This document shows, in pieces, positions 1-7,183 of a stretch of 15,530 nt of DNA. The position numbers and the translations under genes were made by a program. Positions within the stretch are counted from its first letter, which is position 1; each line of letters begins with the position of its first letter. Origin of the DNA: Candidatus Rifleibacteriota bacterium (lineage in GTDB: Bacteria > UBP17 > UBA6191 > JACPRK01). The stretch lies in contig JACQZL010000228.1 in the NCBI GenBank assembly GCA_016213865.1, positions 1 to 15,530 on the forward strand, read 5' to 3'. The notes below the pieces were generated by a model. That model did not search any database. It was given only the letters and a program-made list of their open reading frames with translations, and was not told the origin of the DNA.

Positions 1-170
1 CGCCGGCACCGGAGCGAGGCCTGGCGCTCTCGGTCGATATCCAGTACCTGCAGCTCCCGGGCGGCGTTCCCCAGGAAGGCAAGCCACGCCGCACGCAGCC
101 ACCCAGCTCGTTGCGTCTGATCGAGCGCAGTGGCGAGACCTGGAAGCTGAACCGCGACGCGATCTGGTAG
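1..170 (+). CDS. C-terminal fragment of an unidentified protein (5' end outside window)
   Basis: The frame is open from the window edge to a TAG at 168-170 and encodes about 55 residues ending SGETWKLNRDAIW. Third codon positions are strongly G/C-rich, as in the clear genes of this window, which supports a real coding end. No domain can be recognised in so short a tail. The gene converges on the minus-strand gene ending at 227. The 56-base gap between them shows no convincing hairpin-plus-T-tract terminator. The function is unknown. Confidence 0.5.
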   Translation, partial: PAPERGLALSVDIQYLQLPGGVPQEGKPRRTQPPSSLRLIERSGETWKLNRDAIW

Positions 171-226
171 CGGGCCGACTGCCAGCAACGCTCGCGCAGG
201 CCGCACCCGAGGTCCTAGCGCACACC

Positions 227-1354
227 TTACTGGAAGTGATCCGACAGATCAGGAGCCGGTGAGGGCGTCTCCTCGGCGGGGGCGACCGGCGCCTGCGGGT
301 CGGCTCCCGGCCTCGGAACAACCGGAGGCTGAGGCCCTTGCGACGGCCGCCGGGACTCGCTCGGAAGAGCGGCCGCGGGCTGCGGGCAGCTCAGGTACTG
401 GTCCGGATTCATGGCACTGAATCTCGGCGGAAAGGTGTCCTCCAGGATGTCGCCACGGCAGTCGACCCGCCCGGTCGACGGGTCGCGCCCCAGATTGAAA
501 AGGGCGGGGGCGCCCCGCTCGACAGCCTCGTGGAGCTGTTCCACGACCTGATCGAAGAGGTCTGCCCGCAGCCACAGGACGTGGCGGCCGATGCAGGCCT
601 CGAACTCGGGGTTCTCGTCAGCCAGCTTCTCACTGGCGCCGGCGATCGATTGCCAGACGGTGCGAGCATCCTCGGCGATGGCGACCGTCTTCTGCGACCC
701 GTTGACGTAGACCGCCGCGAGCACGGCGGCCTGCATCCAGGCCGGGTCCAGGAGGTGCAGGGCGATCTTGCGCGAGTCCCCGTGAATGCCGTGCTGCTCG
801 ATCGTCGCCGCCAGGGCGTCGATCTTCGGCCACAGGGCGGTCTTGAGGCAGTTGTCTCGAAGGGCCTGGTAGGTGTGCTCGATCTCGACACACCTGGCCA
901 GGTCCAGGTCGAACGGATAGAAGGCGCTCTGCCGCGTGCCGAACAGGCGCGCCGCGTGCAGGAGCTCGGCGTCGACGATGTCATCGAACGGACAGCGCGG
1001 CCGCTCGCGAGGACGGCGGATCAGGTCCTCCGGCCGGAGCAGCAGGTCGGGGGCCTCCCCGATGTGCCGCCGCAGTTCCTGGCAACTGCGATGCGGCATG
1101 ATCTGGACGCCCTGGCGGCGGTAGTTGAGCCGTTCCTGCTCGTCGTGACGGCACAGAGTGCTCCAGACGTCGGCCACCTCGTAGGGCCAGGTGCTGGCGC
1201 CCCGGGCAGCACCCGCCGCAGGCTGCCCGCCTTGCCCGCCGTAACCGCCCGGCCAGGCGCCGGACGACTCCTGGGCCCAACAAGCCAGATTCGCGAGCGC
1301 GAGGCTGGTGATCGCCAGCCCCACTCCCCGGATTGCGACGGTCCAACGTGCCAC
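227..1354 (-). CDS. Exported protein of unknown function, proline-rich C-terminus
   Basis: I chose the GTG at 1354 as start because AAGGAGG lies eight bases upstream (1363-1369). An ATG at 1426 in the same frame has no such site and lies inside a palindrome. The product is 375 residues. It begins MARWTVAIRGVG followed by a hydrophobic stretch, which looks like a Sec signal peptide. Cleavage is plausible after ACWA; a nearby Cys (LANLAC) is not in a canonical lipobox. The mature part opens with a Gly/Ala-rich stretch. Its middle is acidic and probably helical, with several cysteines, none in CxxCH heme motifs. The last ~60 residues are Pro/Ser/Ala-rich and look disordered. I recognise no family. 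It is divergent from the radical SAM gene and convergent with the gene ending at 170, so it is probably monocistronic. I am confident it is a gene but cannot give a function. Confidence 0.75.
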   Translation of the reverse strand: MARWTVAIRGVGLAITSLALANLACWAQESSGAWPGGYGGQGGQPAAGAARGASTWPYEVADVWSTLCRHDEQERLNYRRQGVQIMPHRSCQELRRHIGEAPDLLLRPEDLIRRPRERPRCPFDDIVDAELLHAARLFGTRQSAFYPFDLDLARCVEIEHTYQALRDNCLKTALWPKIDALAATIEQHGIHGDSRKIALHLLDPAWMQAAVLAAVYVNGSQKTVAIAEDARTVWQSIAGASEKLADENPEFEACIGRHVLWLRADLFDQVVEQLHEAVERGAPALFNLGRDPSTGRVDCRGDILEDTFPPRFSAMNPDQYLSCPQPAAALPSESRRPSQGPQPPVVPRPGADPQAPVAPAEETPSPAPDLSDHFQ

Positions 1355-1412
1355 GGTTCGGCCCTCCTTGCTCTGCAGGCGCTGGGGTGCCCATCCCCGG
1401 TCTCTGGCGGAT

Positions 1413-1426
1413 ATGGTAGCTACCAT
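1413..1426. promoter_or_regulatory. Perfect 14-bp palindrome, candidate operator
   Basis: ATGGTAGCTACCAT is a perfect dyad centred about 65 bases upstream of the GTG start at 1354. Its position suits an operator for the minus-strand exported-protein gene. No regulator is assigned. The sequence does not resemble a Crp site (TGTGA-N6-TCACA) or an Fnr site (TTGAT-N4-ATCAA). Confidence 0.35.
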
Positions 1427-1496
1427 GTAGCCGATGGGGACGCGGGTAGCAAGGGAGCGTCCCCGAGAAGGCGGGGCGACGGATCATGGGGAAGAG

Positions 1497-1604
1497 GAAG
1501 CACCAAGACCCCAAGACACGAAGGAGTGCACGAAGAAGAGCCTGATCGAAAAGGCCCTTTGTGCTGCTCTTCGGGTCTTCGGGTCTTCGTGGTTTGGTCT
1601 CCTT
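1497..1604. repeat. Imperfect inverted-repeat element, copy A
   Basis: The left arm (about 1497-1524, containing CACCAAGACCCCAAGACACG) is nearly the reverse complement of the right arm (1569-1600, CTTCGGGTCTTCGGGTCTTC then GTGGTTT). About 45 bases separate the arms. The right arm also contains three tandem 8-base units, TCTTCGGG, TCTTCGGG and TCTTCGTG, at 1568-1591. A related copy lies at 1804-1901. The structure fits a dispersed intergenic repeat or a small palindromic mobile element; no transposase is present. Confidence 0.6.
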
Positions 1605-1803
1605 GGCCCATCGCGCGGTGCGGCCCCCCCATTTCTCTGCGTCGCTCCCCGGTTGCGAATTCCGGGTGACTGGAGTTCCCTATTTGTGGCACACTGACTG
1701 TGCAACTCTGCCCGCGACCGCGTCCCCCTGGCGGCAGGCAAGGTCAATCGATGGGACGGGGTGGGGGAACGGAAGGGAAGTGACAGACATGCGAGTGACC
1801 GTT

Positions 1804-1901
1804 CACCAGGAAGGCACACAGACAACGAAGAAGGCACGACCGAGCAGATCGGAGCTCTCCTCCGCGCGGCCCTTCGGGTCTTCGGGTCTCGAGGGTCTCT
1901 C
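1804..1901. repeat. Inverted-repeat element, diverged copy B
   Basis: The right part (about 1871-1890) repeats CTTCGGGTCTTCGGGTCT of copy A exactly. The left part (CACCAGGAAGGCACACAGAC, from 1804) is a looser counterpart of the copy A left arm. The arm-to-arm distance is similar in both copies. This copy ends about 50 bases before the radical SAM start, so it would lie in that gene's 5' leader or promoter region. Confidence 0.5.
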
Positions 1902-1952
1902 TTTCATTGCCTCGCCACGCCGGCAGCGGTCCGACTCGAGGAGGCTCTCCCG

Positions 1953-3209
1953 ATGACTCACCCGCACTCCCACGGAGGTCCCGGCGGCCACCCGTCCCAG
2001 GGCGGTGGGATGCCCGACTTCATGGACGGGCGCATCAACTTCGACGAGAGGCCCATCCTGGTGTTCTGGGAATCGACCCGCGCCTGCCTGCTGTCGTGCC
2101 AGCACTGTCGGGCTTCGGCCATCGAGCAGGCGCTGCCCGGCGAGCTCTCGACCGACGAGGCGAAGCGGTTCATCGACTCGCTCGACCGGTTCGGAGAGCC
2201 GCTGCCGGTGCTCATCATGACAGGCGGCGACCCGCTGATGCGCTCCGATCTCGTCGAGCTGATCGAGCACGCGCGCGCACGCGGAATTCCGGTGGGGCTC
2301 TCGCCCGCGGTGACGCCCAGACTGACTCCCCAGACAGCGGCGAGGATGCGGGAGCTGGGCGTGAAGGCGGCCTCGATCAGCCTGGACGGCGCGCGGGCCG
2401 AGACCCACGAGCGGATCCGCGGCGTCAACGACCACTTCGCCAGGACGCTGGAGGCGCTGCGGCTGCTGGTCTCGCTCGGCTACACGCTGCAAGTCAACAC
2501 GACGATCATGCGGGACAACGTCGAGGAACTGGCCGCGCTGGCCAAGATCCTCAAGGACATCGGGGTGCGCATCTGGGAGGTCTTCTTCCTCATTCACGTC
2601 GGGCGCGGAAGCGAAATGCGCGAGCTCGATCCGACCCAGACCGAGGACGTCTGCCATTTCCTGTATGACGTGTCGCGGTACGGGATCGCCATCCGCACGG
2701 TCGAGGGGCCGTTCTTTCGAAGGGTGTGCGCGTGGCGGCTCGGAGACGCTCCCGGGACCGACCCGCAGGTCAGGTACGGCCTGTCGCCCCTGTATGGCCG
2801 GCTCAACCGCACGCTGGTCGAGTTGCTGGGCCCGCCCAGCCAGCCGCCGGCCATCCGCAGCGCTCGAACGCGAGACGGCAAGGGGATCGTCTTCGTCGCC
2901 CACGATGGCGAGATCTTCCCCGCCGGCTTCTTGCCGCTGGCGCTGGGCAACGTCCGCACCTCGTCGCTGGTGGACGTCTATCGCGACAGCCCGTTGCTCC
3001 AGGCTGTGCGAAAGGCCTCCTTCGGGGGCCGATGCGGCGCGTGCGAGTTCGCGGACCTGTGCGGTGGCTCCCGCGCCCGGGCGTACGCGGCCTTCGGCGA
3101 CCCGCTGGCAGAGGACCCGGCTTGCATTTACCGGCCACCCAACTGGAAGGAGACGCCACTCCCGGTCGACACGCGGCTCGAGCCGGTTGGACAGTGCCCT
3201 GCGCGCTAG
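1953..3209 (+). CDS. Radical SAM/SPASM protein, AhbD/NirJ-like heme-tailoring type
   Basis: The ATG at 1953 is preceded by GAGGAGG (1938-1944) with an 8-base spacer, giving 418 residues. The radical SAM core shows the CxxxCxxC motif (C45, C49, C52) within WESTRACLLSCQHCRA, and a GGDP motif at 91-94 for SAM binding. The C-terminal SPASM/twitch region has CGACEFADLCGGSRARAY and a later DPAC (C361, C364, C370, C391), able to hold a second 4Fe-4S cluster. These motifs resemble the family containing AhbD (heme b synthase) and NirJ (heme d1 synthesis), though uncharacterised relatives share them. From memory, NirJ/AhbD usually read CGGCRAR; here the second cysteine is Ser. The N-terminus is His/Gly-rich (MTHPHSHGGPGGHPS), possibly metal-binding. 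With 35 c-heme motifs nearby, a tetrapyrrole role is attractive but inferred; peptide modification is the alternative. The enzyme class is confident, the substrate is not. Confidence 0.85.
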   Translation: MTHPHSHGGPGGHPSQGGGMPDFMDGRINFDERPILVFWESTRACLLSCQHCRASAIEQALPGELSTDEAKRFIDSLDRFGEPLPVLIMTGGDPLMRSDLVELIEHARARGIPVGLSPAVTPRLTPQTAARMRELGVKAASISLDGARAETHERIRGVNDHFARTLEALRLLVSLGYTLQVNTTIMRDNVEELAALAKILKDIGVRIWEVFFLIHVGRGSEMRELDPTQTEDVCHFLYDVSRYGIAIRTVEGPFFRRVCAWRLGDAPGTDPQVRYGLSPLYGRLNRTLVELLGPPSQPPAIRSARTRDGKGIVFVAHDGEIFPAGFLPLALGNVRTSSLVDVYRDSPLLQAVRKASFGGRCGACEFADLCGGSRARAYAAFGDPLAEDPACIYRPPNWKETPLPVDTRLEPVGQCPAR

Positions 3210-3370
3210 CGGAGCTGCCCCGGATTCCATGCCAAGAACTGAACCTGCCAAGTCCCGGGCCACGGATGCGAGCGCCAAGGCCCGAGGCCTCCTGCTTCGT
3301 GCCTCCCGCGTGGCTCCGTGTCCGGGTGGTCCGACGACACGCACGACAACGCTTTGAAAGGCGGATCGAC

Positions 3371-4063
3371 GTGGACATCCACGGTTCCCTGAGGCAAATC
3401 CCTTCGCTGGCGAGCGTTCCCGAGGTGGAGGTAGCCATCCTGGCCACCGTGGCCACGCGGCGAAGGCTGGCACGCGGCGAAGTCCTGTTCTCCGAAGGCG
3501 AAGCTCCCGCGGGGTTCCACCTCGTCGAAGCCGGATGGCTCAAGGGCGTTCGGACGGCCCACGACGGACGCGAGCTGGTCCAGACGGTCTTCGGGCTGCA
3601 CGACTTGATCGGCACGTGCCCGGGCCCCCGGACGGTCTACCCGTACGATTGCACCGTGCGGGCCATGACCCAGGCCAGCGTGCTCTCGGCGTGCGGCCTG
3701 GCCGTGACGAACGTCCTCAGACAGTGCCCGGCGCTGCTCGACGTCGTCCAGGACGGCTTCTACACGGGGAAGCGGCGGTGCGTGGAGCTGACGGTCGACC
3801 TGGCACTCCAGGACATCGATCGCCGGCTGGCTCAGTTGCTCCTGCGGCTGGCCCGGAGGTACCCGACCGTCGACGCGGAAGGCAGGATGGAAGTCCCGTC
3901 CGCGATGAGCCAGCGCGAGATGGCCGCGGCCATCGGCACCGCGCGCGAGGTGGTCACGCGTCACGTGGCGTCGCTGGTCGGGCGGGGTATCCTCATGAGG
4001 AAAGGCCGGCGAATCCTCCTGGCAAAACCGGGAGAGCTATCGGCGCTGGTCGAGACGCTCTGA
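3371..4063 (+). CDS. Crp/Fnr-family transcriptional regulator
   Basis: I chose the GTG at 3371, with AAAGG upstream at 3357-3361; this gives 230 residues, the usual family length. The frame stays open far upstream, but that stretch overlaps the radical SAM gene and has no family character. Residues ~30-115 match the cyclic-nucleotide-binding-like beta roll (ARGEVLFSEGEAPAGFHLVEAG). A dimerisation helix follows, then a winged helix with SQREMAAAIGTAREVVTRHV (180-199). The recognition helix shows E193-x-x-T-R197, close to the ExxSR of Fnr/Dnr regulators and unlike the RExxGR of Crp. Fnr's N-terminal four-cysteine iron-sulfur motif is absent, so Fnr-type oxygen sensing is unlikely. A heme-binding Dnr-like or other sensor is possible. 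It lies 161 bases after the radical SAM gene, in the same direction. I saw no TTGAT-N4-ATCAA site in the intergenic regions. Its target is unknown. Confidence 0.85.
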   Translation: MDIHGSLRQIPSLASVPEVEVAILATVATRRRLARGEVLFSEGEAPAGFHLVEAGWLKGVRTAHDGRELVQTVFGLHDLIGTCPGPRTVYPYDCTVRAMTQASVLSACGLAVTNVLRQCPALLDVVQDGFYTGKRRCVELTVDLALQDIDRRLAQLLLRLARRYPTVDAEGRMEVPSAMSQREMAAAIGTAREVVTRHVASLVGRGILMRKGRRILLAKPGELSALVETL

Positions 4064-4388
4064 GCCGTTGCTCGCGAGAGTCGGCGCCTTCCTGGCTCCC
4101 CGAGGTTGGCGGGGGCCGGGCGGGGAGGCCGGCGGCAGAGAGACGTTGTGACTACCATCACGCGACGCAACGCCTCCCAGGACACCTTGTCCTCAGTGCA
4201 GGCGGCCAAGGAGTCCTGGATTCTGTGACTTCCGTCCCAGAGCGTGTTTCGGAGACCCTGGAATCGGTTTCTCCAGCAGCGTACACTGGGGCCTGGCCTC
4301 CACCCCTAACCGTGCTCCGTCCTTCTCCGGCCCCTCGCTCTTTCGCCCGCACGTCGCCGGCCGCACCGGTCCCCGGGCGGGGTGTCTG
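4064..4388 (+). other. Intergenic region upstream of the two-component genes
   Basis: About 325 bases lie between the Crp/Fnr gene and the kinase gene. The only clear structure is the inverted repeat at 4177-4219 (listed separately). I see no convincing sigma-70 or -24/-12 promoter and no small gene. Confidence 0.5.
4177..4219 (+). repeat. Long imperfect inverted repeat with nested alternative hairpin
   Basis: CCAGGACACCTTG (4177-4189) and CAAGGAGTCCTGG (4207-4219) pair at 12 of 13 positions around a 17-base loop. The left arm can instead fold on its own: AGGACA and TGTCCT (4179-4193) pair perfectly around three bases. The two folds exclude each other. No T-tract follows, so a simple intrinsic terminator is not evident. 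It could be a leader structure for the kinase gene or a protein-binding dyad. Confidence 0.45.
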
Positions 4389-5537
4389 ATGCTCGAGCTC
4401 CTCTCGCGCCTGCACGTACCGCTGCGCTGGAAGCTGATCGTGATGCTCACCGGCTTCGTGGTGCTGGTCAGCAGCGCCATGGTGGCCGCATGGATCTTCA
4501 CCCACGGCGAGTCGGCCCTCGAGCAACTCCGGCAGGAGGCCGGCAGCGACTTCGTCCACATCGCGCTCCTCAATGCGGCGTTCTGGACCATGCTGGGCGC
4601 CATCCTGGCGGGCATCTACGTGAAACGAATCACCGAACCGCTGGCCCGCATCGCCCTGGCCGCCTCCGCGGTCGAGGCGGGCAATCTCGAGGTCCAGGTC
4701 CCGGTCCCCATTGGGGACGAGATGGAGACCTTCACGATTCAGTTCAATGGCCTGGTCGCCTCGCTCAGGGCTCAGCGCACCCAGATCCAGCGCCTGGTGG
4801 AGGACCTCAACAGGGCCAACGCCAACCTGGCCGGCGACGTTCGCCGCTCGGAGCGGCTGGCGGCCCTGGGCACGCTCTCGGCCGGCCTGGCACACGAGCT
4901 GAACAACCTTCTCAACAGCGTCATGGGCTACACCTCCGTGATGCAGTCGGAGATCGAACCGGAGCACAGGTTCGCCAGGGACCTGGCCGTCATTCGGCAC
5001 GAGTGTCAGAGCGCGGGCGAGCTGCTGGCGCGGTTCCTGATGTTCGCCCGGCCGGCGGCCCTGAAGCCCGGCCCTGCGGACCTCCACGCGCTGCTAGAGT
5101 CGTGTCTGGCGGTCCTTTCGCTGCCGTGCCAGAAGCAGGGGATTGAGCTGTACAGCCATGTCGACCCGACGATCCCGACCCTGACCTGCGACGCTGTGCT
5201 CTTCGAACAGGCGCTCTTCAACATCCTGCTCAACGCGGTGCAAGCCATGAAGAAGGGTGGGGAGCTTGCAGTCGAGGCCGAGCATGCCGGGTCCGGCCGG
5301 GTGCGGGTGACGGTCGCCGACACGGGCTGCGGCATCGAGGAGGCAAACCTCTCGCGCATCTTCGATCCGTTCTTCACCACGAAGGACCCGGGCGAAGGAA
5401 CAGGCCTCGGCCTGGCCATCAGCCACCGGATCGTGGAGCAGCACGGCGGCACAATCCACATCGACAGTCGCGTGGGCAAGGGGACGCGGGTCTCCATCGA
5501 GCTTCCCGTGGACTCCCCGAAAGGAGGGGCAGCATGA
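4389..5537 (+). CDS. Membrane-bound sensor histidine kinase (NtrB/ZraS-like)
   Basis: The product has 382 residues. Two membrane helices (about 15-37 and 57-78) flank a loop of only about 20 residues, so there is no folded periplasmic sensor domain. A HAMP linker (about 78-130) and a short coiled coil follow. The phospho-acceptor box is SAGLAHELNN with H169. The ATPase domain shows an N box (NILLNAVQAM), G1 (DTGCGI), F box (FDPFFTTK) and G2 (GTGLGL), so all catalytic motifs are intact. It belongs to the class that phosphorylates NtrC-type activators. Its last codons overlap the response regulator start by ATGA, so the two are co-translated and almost certainly partners. Its start has only a weak G-rich site upstream. 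The signal is unknown; the tiny loop suggests sensing within the membrane, such as quinone or envelope state, or through a partner protein (inference). Confidence 0.92.
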   Translation: MLELLSRLHVPLRWKLIVMLTGFVVLVSSAMVAAWIFTHGESALEQLRQEAGSDFVHIALLNAAFWTMLGAILAGIYVKRITEPLARIALAASAVEAGNLEVQVPVPIGDEMETFTIQFNGLVASLRAQRTQIQRLVEDLNRANANLAGDVRRSERLAALGTLSAGLAHELNNLLNSVMGYTSVMQSEIEPEHRFARDLAVIRHECQSAGELLARFLMFARPAALKPGPADLHALLESCLAVLSLPCQKQGIELYSHVDPTIPTLTCDAVLFEQALFNILLNAVQAMKKGGELAVEAEHAGSGRVRVTVADTGCGIEEANLSRIFDPFFTTKDPGEGTGLGLAISHRIVEQHGGTIHIDSRVGKGTRVSIELPVDSPKGGAA

Positions 5538-6898
5538 AGCCGCGGGTGCTGGTCATCGACGATCTGGAGAGCTCCCGCTCGCTCTTCGAGCGGTTCCTTG
5601 GCCCGGCCGGCTACGAGGTCGTGACCTTCGCGTCGGTGAAGCCGGCGCTCGAGGAGCTCCGCAAGGGTGGGATCGACCTGGTCGTCACGGACCTCAAGAT
5701 GCCAGAGATGGACGGCATGGAGGCCATGCGAGAGATCCGGGAGCTCGACCCCACGCTCCCCATCATCATGGTGACGGCGTTCGCGACGGTCGACACCGCA
5801 GTCGAGGCGATGCGCCTGGGGGCCTTCGATTACATCCGCAAGCCCTTCGATCCCGAGGAGGTCAAGATCGTCCTCCAGAGGGCGCTTCGCTCGCGAGACC
5901 TGGAGCGCGAGAACCAGCGTCTGCGAGCGCGCATGGCGCGGGACGCCCGGGCGAACATCACCGCCGTCAGCCAGCCGATGAAGGACGTGCTGGCCCTGGT
6001 GGAGCGGATCGCTCCGGCCGACGTGACAGTCCTCATCCTCGGTGAGACGGGCACGGGCAAGGAGCGGGCGTCGCGGCTCCTCCACGCCTCGAGCTCCAGA
6101 GCGGCCGGACCTTTTGTGTCGCTCAACTGCTCCGCGATCCCCGAGAACCTGCTGGAATCGGAGCTCTTCGGGCACGTGAAAGGAGCGTTCTCGGGCGCGA
6201 CCGGCGACCGGCCCGGGTTCCTCGCAGAGGCGTCGGGCGGCACGCTCTTCCTCGACGAGCTAGGCGACCTCAGCCCCGCGCTCCAGCCCAAGCTCCTGCG
6301 GGTCCTGCAGAGCGGCGAGTACTACCCCGTGGGCGGGACCAAGGTGCGCCAGTGCGACGCACGGGTCCTGTGCGCCACGAATCAGGACCTGGGCGCGCTC
6401 GTGGCCAAGGGCACCTTCCGGGCTGATCTCTACTACCGCGTTAATGTCGTGACGGTCCGCCTCCCGGCGCTGCGCCAGCGCGCCGAGGACATCCCCGTCA
6501 TCGCGGGTGAGTTCCTCGCGCACTACTCGCGCAAGTTCGGCGTGGCACCGCGGGAGTTCAGCGCCGAGGTGAGGCGCTTCCTCCAGGCCTATCCGTGGCC
6601 GGGAAACGGGCGCCAGCTCCAGAACGTCGTGGAGAGGGCCGTGCTGGTGGCCTCCGGCGAGACCGTCGAGATGGGCGACCTGCCCGGAGAGTTGCTCGGC
6701 GGCATCGCGTCGAGCGACTTCGAGCGTCCGCACGACTACGAAGCGGCCCGGGACGCCTTTGAAAAGGCCTATCTGACGCGCCTTCTGGAGAGTGCCGGCG
6801 GCAACGTCTCGACGGCCTCGCGGATGGCCGGCGTCCACCGGGCAACGCTCTACAAGTGGTTGATCCGACACGGGCTGCAACGCGGAGAGGGGTTGTAG
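5534..6898 (+). CDS. Sigma-54-dependent NtrC-family response regulator
   Basis: The product has 454 residues. AAGGAGG at 5521-5527 precedes the start, which overlaps the kinase stop. The receiver domain (1-~120) has acidic residues D9/D10, phospho-acceptor D53 (VTDLKMPEMDG) and K103. The AAA+ domain (~143-375) has Walker A GETGTGKE (170-177), Walker B GTLFLDE (D241, E242) and arginines R296/R302 in FRADLYYRVN. The sigma-54 contact loop reads GAFSGA (217-222) instead of the usual GAFTGA. The sensor II region reads GNGRQL instead of GNVREL. A Fis-type helix-turn-helix closes the protein (about 423-448, NVSTASRMAGVHRATLYKWL). Known relatives bind inverted repeats upstream of -24/-12 promoters and hydrolyse ATP to open them. 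Candidate sites of both kinds lie just downstream (7023-7130 and 7184-7200), so the 7232-12197 operon is its likely target. Geobacter cbcBA is similarly under a sigma-54 activator, as I recall. Confidence 0.93.
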   Translation: MKPRVLVIDDLESSRSLFERFLGPAGYEVVTFASVKPALEELRKGGIDLVVTDLKMPEMDGMEAMREIRELDPTLPIIMVTAFATVDTAVEAMRLGAFDYIRKPFDPEEVKIVLQRALRSRDLERENQRLRARMARDARANITAVSQPMKDVLALVERIAPADVTVLILGETGTGKERASRLLHASSSRAAGPFVSLNCSAIPENLLESELFGHVKGAFSGATGDRPGFLAEASGGTLFLDELGDLSPALQPKLLRVLQSGEYYPVGGTKVRQCDARVLCATNQDLGALVAKGTFRADLYYRVNVVTVRLPALRQRAEDIPVIAGEFLAHYSRKFGVAPREFSAEVRRFLQAYPWPGNGRQLQNVVERAVLVASGETVEMGDLPGELLGGIASSDFERPHDYEAARDAFEKAYLTRLLESAGGNVSTASRMAGVHRATLYKWLIRHGLQRGEGL

Positions 6899-7022
6899 GA
6901 CAGCCTGGCCTCGCACGCGCGCGCCAACGGGCGGTGTCCTGTTGGGCGACACCCCGAATTCGGCGCAGCCGCTCCGCCCGTGCGAATCCGCGGATCTCCG
7001 CGCGCCGCGCGCTCGTGCGCGC

Positions 7023-7130
7023 GTCGCCGGGCTTCGACAGGGATGTCGCCGCGACGCGACACGGCCGGGACCCACTTTCGGCGCGGCTTTTGCGGGCAAC
7101 GGCCCTCGCAGCCCGTCGCCGCCCGGCGAC
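7023..7130 (+). promoter_or_regulatory. Candidate enhancer array: three GTCGC-N6-(G/T)CGAC dyads
   Basis: The sites are GTCGCCGGGCTTCGAC (7023-7038), GTCGCCGCGACGCGAC (7045-7060) and GTCGCCGCCCGGCGAC (7115-7130). Two are exact GTCGC-N6-GCGAC; the first has one mismatch in the right half. All three begin GTCGCCG. The last extends to an 8-bp dyad (7114-7131) and the middle one to TGTCGC/GCGACA. If transcription starts near 7211, the centres fall at about -180, -158 and -88, the usual range for activators of sigma-54 promoters. The adjacent NtrC-type regulator is the obvious candidate ligand (inference). Confidence 0.5.
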
Positions 7131-7183
7131 GACGAGACGCTGCGCCGGGACCCGGGACTCACTGCTGGTGCGTCTCCTCGGCT

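Larger units (their letters stand above)
1355..1952. other. Divergent intergenic region, ~600 bases
   Basis: This region separates the exported-protein gene (minus) from the radical SAM gene (plus), so it must hold promoters for both. It contains a 14-bp palindrome (1413-1426), two copies of an inverted-repeat element (about 1497-1604 and 1804-1901), and a TGGCAC motif at 1687. Open frames across it start without ribosome binding sites and have no recognisable protein character, so I call no gene here. Confidence 0.6.

Noticed and set aside
1687..1701. TGGCAC-N5-CTGT as a second sigma-54 promoter, for the radical SAM gene
   Set aside because: The -24 half is good, but the -12 half and flanking positions match poorly and it lies about 250 bases before the start. 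GCACA/TGTGC around it is only a 5-bp dyad. Worth a genome-wide comparison but too weak to list as a feature.
1803..3473. Long open frame on the minus strand opposite the radical SAM and regulator genes
   Set aside because: It runs antisense across two well-supported genes, is very Arg/Pro/Asp-rich, has no domain, and arises from the lack of A/T-rich stop codons in G/C-rich DNA.
6933..6953. Intrinsic terminator after the response regulator gene
   Set aside because: A 6-bp GGTGTC/GACACC hairpin is possible, but the loop is 9 bases and no T-tract follows.
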